Assembly (NCBI GenBank): GCA_900545915.1
Contig: URAV01000013.1
Location: 17,342-81,341 of the forward strand
Direction of reading: 5' to 3'
Source of the DNA: an uncultured Porphyromonadaceae bacterium
Lineage (GTDB): Bacteria > Bacteroidota > Bacteroidia > Bacteroidales > Coprobacteraceae
DNA length: 64,000 nucleotides
The notes below the pieces were generated by a model. That model ran no database searches and was not told the origin of the DNA. It saw only the letters and a list, made by a program, of their open reading frames with translations. A program made the position numbers and the translations under genes. Positions 59,307 to 64,000 of this stretch are shown here, piece by piece. Each line of letters begins with the position of its first letter. The stretch's first letter is position 1.

Positions 59307-62300
59307 ATGCAAAACAAAGGTTTTATAAGAGTTTTTGCGGTATTACTCACGTTGGTATGTCTCTTTTACATTTCTTTTTCATTTGTAACACGGCATTATA
59401 CGAAAAAGGCCGAAGAGTATGCTAACGGAGATGCAATGAAGTATAAGCAATATATCGATTCTATTGCGACTGAAAAGGTATATTTAGGATATTATACTTT
59501 TAAGCAGTGCCGTGAGATGGAGATCGGTCTGGGGTTGGACCTAAAAGGAGGTATGAACGTAACGTTGCAAATCTCTGTGGCTGATGTGTTGAGATCATTA
59601 TCAAATAACAACACGGATGTTAATTTTAATAAAGCGCTGGCAAATGCTACTGCCAACCAGGCAGATAATAAAGATTTCTTATCCGCTTTTGTAAATGAAT
59701 ACAAAAAGCTGGACCCTAATATTCGATTGGCTGCTATTTTCAGTACTTATCAATTGAAAGATAAGATTACTCCCAATGCGACGAATGATGAAGTGGTAGC
59801 TGTTTTACGGGAAGAGTTGAATAGTGCGATAGATAACTCGTTCAATGTACTTCGTACACGTATTGACCGCTTCGGAGTTGTTGCTCCCAATATTCAGCGT
59901 CTTGAAAAGGACGGTCGTATTTTGGTTGAACTTCCGGGTGTAAAAGAACCGGAACGTGTTCGTAAACTTCTTCAAGGAAGTGCTAACCTCGAATTTTGGG
60001 AAACTTATAATCTGAATGAGTTTTTCAATAAATTGGCAAGTGCAAACGAGTTGCTTGCCCGTTTGGAAAATCAGTCGGAAGATACTTCTTCTAAAGCGGA
60101 TTCTACAATTGTCGAGTCTCAGGATTCTACTGCTGTAACGGCGACGACTTCATTGAAAGATAGTCTGACTCAGAAAATAAAAGATATGAATAAGAGCGAC
60201 GAGCAACAAAATATCAATGTGTGGAAAAAACAAAACCCGTTGTTTGCTCGCCTTAATCCTAATGTCTCTCAGGAAGGAGCTATCGGTAATGGACCGGCTG
60301 TAGGTATCGCTCATGTAAATGATACGGCTGCCGTAAATAAATATTTGGCAATGCGTCAAGTCCGCGAGCTATTACCTGCCAATATCGTATTTAAATGGAC
60401 GGTGAAGCCTATTGACGAGAAAGAACAATATTTTCAATTAGTTGCGTTGAAAGCTACGAACGGCGGTCGTCCTCCTTTGGAAGGAGATGTGATTACCGAT
60501 GCTCGCGAAGATTTCGATCGGATGACGAATTCTGCAGTGGTGAGTATGTCTATGAATGCAGAAGGTTCTAAAATCTGGGAACAGTTGACTCGTGAAAACA
60601 TCGGACGTTGCGTGGCAATTGTTTTGGATGATCAAGTATATTCGTTCCCGGTAGTAAATACTGAAATTTCAGGAGGAAATTCTCAAATTTCAGGAAACTT
60701 TACTCCGGAGGAAGCAAAGGACCTTGCGAATGTATTGAAATCCGGAAAAATGGCGGCAAGTGTAAAGATCGTTCAAGAAGACATTATCGGTCCGTCATTG
60801 GGGCAAGAGGCAATTCAGAGCGGTATCATATCGTTTATCTTCGCCTTGGTTCTGTTGATGGTTTATATGATCAGTATGTACGGTGTAACTCCCGGATTGG
60901 TTGCTAATCTCGGTTTGGTACTCAATATGTTTTTTACTATGGGTATTCTTGCTTCTTTCCAAGCCGTGCTTACACTCTCGGGTATTGCCGGGTTGGTATT
61001 GTCTTTGGGTATTGCGGTAGATGCTAACGTGTTGATCTATGAACGTGCGAAAGAAGAGCTCCGTTTAGGTAAGAATCTTAAAAATGCGATTACCGATGGT
61101 TATAAGAATGCGTTCTCCGCAATCTTCGACTCTAACTTGACATCTTTGATTACCGGTTTGATTTTGTTCTTCTTCGGAACAGGTCCTATTAAAGGTTTTG
61201 CTACGACTTTGATGATCGGTATTGCCATGTCGTTCTTTACTGCTGTGTTCCTGACTCGTTTGATTTATGAACGCGGATTGGAAAAGAATTGGTTTAAACA
61301 CCTTACTTTTACGACATCTCTTACAAAGAATTGGTTGACACATCCGAAAATTAACTTCCTCGGAGCTCGTAAAACCGGTTATATCGTTTGTGCCGTATTG
61401 GTTGTCATCGGAGTTATCTCTTTTGGTATAAAGGGTCTTAGTAAAGGTATTGATTTCTCGGGAGGTCGTAATTATGTGGTACGTTTCCAAGAACCTGTAA
61501 ATACTCAAGAAGTCGCTAATTTGTTGAAACCATATTTCGAAGGTAGTTCTTTATCTGTAATTACTATCGGTGGTGAAAACCAAGTGCGTATTTCGACTAA
61601 CTATCGTATTGCAGAGAATGACGATGCAATCGATAAAGAAATAGAAACCAAGTTATATGACGGATTGAAGGGTATGTTGGGCGATAAGACTCTGGATCAG
61701 TTTAAATCGGATAATATAATGAGTATTCAGAAAGTAGGTCCGAGTATTGCAGAGGATATAACAATCGGTGCTATATGGGCTGTGATACTTTCATTGATCG
61801 CTATTGCACTTTACATATTGCTTCGATTCCGGGATATTTCTTTCAGTGCCGGAACGTTGGTTTCTTTGGCATTCGATACTGTAATCATTATTTCATTCTA
61901 TTCTTTATTTTACGGTTTATTGCCGTTCTCTATGGAGATAGACCAATCGTTTATTGCTGCTATTTTGACGGTGATCGGATATTCTGTAAACGATAAAGTG
62001 GTGGTATTTGACCGTGTAAGAGAGGTGATCGGTATTTATCCGAAACGAGACAGATATCTTGTGATTAATGAGGCTTTGAATAGTACTTTAGCTCGTACCA
62101 TCAGTACATCGTTAAGTACGGCAATCGTATTACTTTGTATATTTATTTTGGGTGGCGATACAATTCGAAGCTTTACATTTGCCATGTTGTTGGGTGTTAT
62201 AGTCGGAACTTTCTCTACTTTATTTGTTGCTGTTCCGGTTGCATACGAGATTATGGGAAGAAAACAGAAAAAGGCTCAACTTGCAGAATCTGCAAAATAG
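59307..62300 (+). CDS. secDF: Protein translocase subunit SecDF (fusion)
   Basis: A 997-residue fusion of SecD and SecF, which use the proton gradient to pull exported proteins out of the Sec channel. SecD features are LGLDLKGGMNVTLQ, the P1 periplasmic domain with VVNTEISGGNSQISG, and LGIAVDANVLIYERAKEELR. SecF begins near residue 700 with GIDFSGGRNYVVRF and includes GYSVNDKVVVFDRVRE. About 12 membrane helices are expected. It is a single-gene unit with its own promoter and a very strong terminator. Protein export genes are relevant here because T9SS cargo first crosses the inner membrane by Sec. Confidence 0.97.
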   Translation: MQNKGFIRVFAVLLTLVCLFYISFSFVTRHYTKKAEEYANGDAMKYKQYIDSIATEKVYLGYYTFKQCREMEIGLGLDLKGGMNVTLQISVADVLRSLSNNNTDVNFNKALANATANQADNKDFLSAFVNEYKKLDPNIRLAAIFSTYQLKDKITPNATNDEVVAVLREELNSAIDNSFNVLRTRIDRFGVVAPNIQRLEKDGRILVELPGVKEPERVRKLLQGSANLEFWETYNLNEFFNKLASANELLARLENQSEDTSSKADSTIVESQDSTAVTATTSLKDSLTQKIKDMNKSDEQQNINVWKKQNPLFARLNPNVSQEGAIGNGPAVGIAHVNDTAAVNKYLAMRQVRELLPANIVFKWTVKPIDEKEQYFQLVALKATNGGRPPLEGDVITDAREDFDRMTNSAVVSMSMNAEGSKIWEQLTRENIGRCVAIVLDDQVYSFPVVNTEISGGNSQISGNFTPEEAKDLANVLKSGKMAASVKIVQEDIIGPSLGQEAIQSGIISFIFALVLLMVYMISMYGVTPGLVANLGLVLNMFFTMGILASFQAVLTLSGIAGLVLSLGIAVDANVLIYERAKEELRLGKNLKNAITDGYKNAFSAIFDSNLTSLITGLILFFFGTGPIKGFATTLMIGIAMSFFTAVFLTRLIYERGLEKNWFKHLTFTTSLTKNWLTHPKINFLGARKTGYIVCAVLVVIGVISFGIKGLSKGIDFSGGRNYVVRFQEPVNTQEVANLLKPYFEGSSLSVITIGGENQVRISTNYRIAENDDAIDKEIETKLYDGLKGMLGDKTLDQFKSDNIMSIQKVGPSIAEDITIGAIWAVILSLIAIALYILLRFRDISFSAGTLVSLAFDTVIIISFYSLFYGLLPFSMEIDQSFIAAILTVIGYSVNDKVVVFDRVREVIGIYPKRDRYLVINEALNSTLARTISTSLSTAIVLLCIFILGGDTIRSFTFAMLLGVIVGTFSTLFVAVPVAYEIMGRKQKKAQLAESAK

Positions 62301-62317
62301 AGATTTTGAGTTTAAAT

Positions 62318-62368
62318 AAAAACGAGGCAGGGATTTTGAATTTTCAAAATCCCTGCCTCGTTTTTATA
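62318..62368 (+). terminator. secDF terminator
   Basis: A 23-bp stem with a 2-base loop, 62318-62340 against 62343-62365 (AAAAACGAGGCAGGG... with ...CCCTGCCTCGTTTTT). It is one of the strongest terminators in the window. Confidence 0.92.
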
Positions 62369-62378
62369 CTTTTCTTAA

Positions 62379-62425
62379 AAAATCCGGATATAACTTTCTA
62401 AATATGAAAGTCGTATCCGGATTTT
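62379..62425 (-). terminator. tRNA-Arg terminator
   Basis: On the minus strand AAAATCCGGATA (62414-62425) pairs with TATCCGGATTTT (62379-62390); inner ACTTTC/GAAAGT extends the stem. It is followed by TTTTTAAG. It lies directly behind the tRNA gene and back to back with the secDF terminator. Confidence 0.85.
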
Positions 62426-62426
62426 G

Positions 62427-62498
62427 TACCTCCGCCGGGAATCGAACCCGGATCTAAAGTTTAGGAAACTTTTGTTCTATCCATTGAACTACAAAGGC
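62427..62498 (-). tRNA. tRNA-Arg (anticodon CCT)
   Basis: A 72-nt cloverleaf on the minus strand. The acceptor stem GCCTTTG pairs with CGGAGGT (with G-U pairs), the D arm is GTTC-loop-GAAC, the anticodon stem AAAGT/ACTTT encloses the loop TTCCTAA, and the T arm is CCGGG-TTCGATT-CCCGG. The anticodon CCT reads AGG codons. The 3' CCA is not encoded. Confidence 0.96.
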
Positions 62499-62509
62499 AT
62501 TAGAGGCTA

Positions 62510-62541
62510 CAAAAGTATAATTATTTCTGCTTTTTGCCAAA
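62510..62541 (-). promoter_or_regulatory. tRNA-Arg promoter
   Basis: On the minus strand TTTG at 62538-62541 and TACTTTTG at 62510-62517 match the -33 and -7 boxes with a 20-bp spacing, the best-spaced pair in the window. It lies in the short gap after the recO stop codon. Confidence 0.75.
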
Positions 62542-62553
62542 TGTGTGGCGTAA

Positions 62554-63279
62554 TTAGTCGAATAATGTTCTGAGTACATCAAGAGATTTGAGTTGAGTGA
62601 AGCCGGCATGATGTAATTTGAAATATTCGATAATGTGTTCGAGTATTTGCATTCTTTCTTGCCTGGAAAAACGGAATAAGTGCAGATTATAATAATTCAT
62701 TCTCATGAGTGTCACGAATCCGGATGTTTCATTCGGAGAGAGAATATAGACGTGTCCCGGATGTGTGGAAGAAGAAGTCCCGTTTAAAAGGTCGAAGTAA
62801 TCTCCGGGACGATAATTTTCAATATTCGGGTAGAATCCTAAAAATCCGGATATTCGGATTAAAAAACAAAGATGAAAATTTGCTTTCCCGTCTTCGATAA
62901 CATCAAGTAATTTAATTGATTGATATAAAAATTCAAAAAAAACGGGATTTGCTTCCGGTTCTCGAATTGCCCGAGATAAGAATTCGGATAAAAATAACGC
63001 GATAGAGTTTTTAATAGGATCATAGTGAATTTGTTGCAGGATTTCTGCCGGTCTTACCTCTTTGATCTTTTGTATGTCACGTCCGGATTTATAATCAGAT
63101 TCTATATCCAATATTGAAAAAGGAGTGAATAGAGGTCTTTGTAACTTGCTTTTTCGTCCTTGTGTTTGGGGAATGGCATACGACATTCTTCCGTACTTTT
63201 CTGTATAGAGATGTGCAATGTGATTTTTATCGTTGTATGCGACTGTGTGTAATACGATTCCTAATGTTTTTTCCAGCAT
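62554..63279 (-). CDS. recO: DNA repair protein RecO
   Basis: A 241-residue recombination mediator that helps load RecA through RecF-RecR. The N-terminal OB fold shows GIVLHTVAYNDKNHIAHLYTEKYGRMSY, and the central helical part LFLSEFLSRAIRE. The zinc-binding cysteines found in some RecO proteins are absent; only one cysteine remains in the central region, as in other Bacteroidetes RecO. Length is normal. It diverges from the DUF2721 gene, with a -7 box just upstream. Confidence 0.9.
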   Translation of the reverse strand: MLEKTLGIVLHTVAYNDKNHIAHLYTEKYGRMSYAIPQTQGRKSKLQRPLFTPFSILDIESDYKSGRDIQKIKEVRPAEILQQIHYDPIKNSIALFLSEFLSRAIREPEANPVFFEFLYQSIKLLDVIEDGKANFHLCFLIRISGFLGFYPNIENYRPGDYFDLLNGTSSSTHPGHVYILSPNETSGFVTLMRMNYYNLHLFRFSRQERMQILEHIIEYFKLHHAGFTQLKSLDVLRTLFD

Positions 63280-63308
63280 ATTTTCAGTTCCGGAATTTTG
63301 TATTTACA

Positions 63309-63316
63309 CAAAAATA
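63309..63316 (-). promoter_or_regulatory. Likely -7 box of recO
   Basis: On the minus strand TATTTTTG matches TAnnTTTG, 30 bp upstream of the recO ATG. No -33 box was seen. Confidence 0.45.
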
Positions 63317-63360
63317 GCGTATTCTTGCATAAAAACATTGATAATGATTGTAAAAATATT

Positions 63361-63795
63361 ATGGAAGAACTTACTTTGACTACTCCTTCATTGTTGTTTT
63401 CTGCGGTTTCGTTGATTATGCTGGCTTATACGAACCGCTTTCTTTCATATGCCCAGGTTGTTCGTACTTTAAAAGGAGATTATGATTTGCATCCTACACG
63501 GATTACTGCTGCTCAAATAGATAATTTACGTAAACGTTTGTCTTTAATCCGTACAATGCAGATTTTGGGAATTGTGAGCCTTTTGTTAAGTGTTTTGTGT
63601 ATGTTCTTGATTTATATCGGTCTTCAGACGGCTGCTGTGGTAGTATTCGCTATATCATTGTTATGTTTGATCTGTTCATTGGGAATTTCTATCGGAGAGA
63701 TTGTCATTTCGGTTCGTGCTCTTGATTTGCATTTGAGTGAAATGGAACGTCAAAAAGCTAACAAACAGGCTTCCGATTGTCCTCCATATTCATAA
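63361..63795 (+). CDS. DUF2721 membrane protein
   Basis: A 144-residue protein with a hydrophobic segment at about residues 8-25 and two strong helices near 62-85 and 88-115. The pattern TTPSLLFSAVSLIMLAYTNRF at the start and RALDLHLSEME near the end match DUF2721, a small inner-membrane family of unknown function. The frame is open 21 codons further upstream, but those are unlike the family, and the ATG at 63361 gives the usual start. It is followed by the tRNA promoter region. Confidence 0.85.
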   Translation: MEELTLTTPSLLFSAVSLIMLAYTNRFLSYAQVVRTLKGDYDLHPTRITAAQIDNLRKRLSLIRTMQILGIVSLLLSVLCMFLIYIGLQTAAVVVFAISLLCLICSLGISIGEIVISVRALDLHLSEMERQKANKQASDCPPYS

Positions 63796-63863
63796 AAAGA
63801 TGTCGAAACGGTTACTTGAAAAGGCTAAAAGTGACATTTTGAGCAATATTTTTTATCAAATAT

Positions 63864-63894
63864 TTTGCCAATTCAAAAAACAGCTCTATATTTG
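63864..63894 (+). promoter_or_regulatory. tRNA-Glu promoter
   Basis: TTTG at 63864-63867 and TATATTTG at 63887-63894 match the -33 and -7 boxes with a 19-bp spacing. Transcription would start at about 63901, some 46 nt before the tRNA. Confidence 0.75.
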
Positions 63895-63946
63895 CACTCG
63901 CATTTGAGAAACCTTATTTGTTTAAGCAAAAGGTTTTTAGGTAAAT

Positions 63947-64000
63947 GGCCCATTCGTCTATCGGCTAGGACGCAAGATTTTCATTCTTGAAAGAGGGGTT
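63947..64000 (+). tRNA. tRNA-Glu (anticodon TTC), cut by window end
   Basis: The sequence begins GGCCCATTCGTCTATCGGCT and the anticodon stem CAAGA/TCTTG encloses TTTTCAT, giving anticodon TTC. The T loop and the 3' acceptor strand lie beyond the window. Confidence 0.93.

Overview
The window reads as chromosomal DNA from a low-GC Bacteroidales bacterium that has a type IX secretion system (T9SS). Supporting signs are TAnnTTTG-type -7 promoter boxes in front of many genes, T9SS type A C-terminal sorting domains on secreted proteins, DUF4271, fused SecDF, fused SpmA/SpmB, ATP-dependent PEP carboxykinase and a three-gene fumarate reductase/succinate dehydrogenase. No phage, plasmid, IS transposase or CRISPR array was seen. 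The genus cannot be fixed from this sequence alone.

Layout. 1-4 kb: the tail of a DUF1349 gene, then a minus-strand operon ychF-LOG-DUF4271-hemD. 4-7.5 kb: a MscS-type channel and a secreted family 1 pectate lyase. 7.6-14.4 kb: a TetR regulator, a methyltransferase, gpmA, and an ABC half-transporter / methyltransferase / ABC half-transporter set resembling siderophore transporters of the YbtPQ/IrtAB kind. 14.6-26.6 kb: housekeeping genes (polA, polyprenyl synthase, deoC, a MazG-like gene, dtd, uvrC, apt, mnmG, ybeY, spmAB). 27-36.7 kb: a 2-hydroxyacid dehydrogenase, an AlkD-like gene, a glycosyltransferase, rfbF, a SulP transporter, a GNAT-like gene, upp and pckA. 37-40.7 kb: the frd/sdh CAB operon. 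40.7-56.2 kb: a membrane-bound LuxR-type regulator facing five secreted or surface genes, including one of 3207 codons. 56.4-64 kb: DUF3108, a large lipoprotein, secDF, tRNA-Arg, recO, DUF2721 and the start of tRNA-Glu.

Three things stand out. First, a family of dispersed intergenic elements about 170-190 bp long, with terminal inverted repeats, an almost fully self-complementary body and flanking TAA triplets, occurs five times at full length and at least three times as shortened derivatives. It looks like a MITE or hairpin-type non-autonomous element, and no transposase is in the window. Second, two sites closely match the conserved ParB-binding sequence parS, one inside a methyltransferase gene and one between mnmG and apt, which suggests that the window is origin-proximal. 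Third, the 41.7-56.2 kb cluster looks like one surface-assembly locus: a membrane-tethered regulator, a small T9SS cargo, a repeat-rich fibre-like protein, a giant LamG protein with a T9SS tail, a lipoprotein that is almost entirely one module also present twice in the giant protein, and an OmpA-type anchor.

In the surface cluster the likely division of labour is inference: T9SS exports the giant protein and the small cargo, the lipoprotein and OmpA protein hold or cap them at the outer membrane, and the membrane LuxR protein sets expression.
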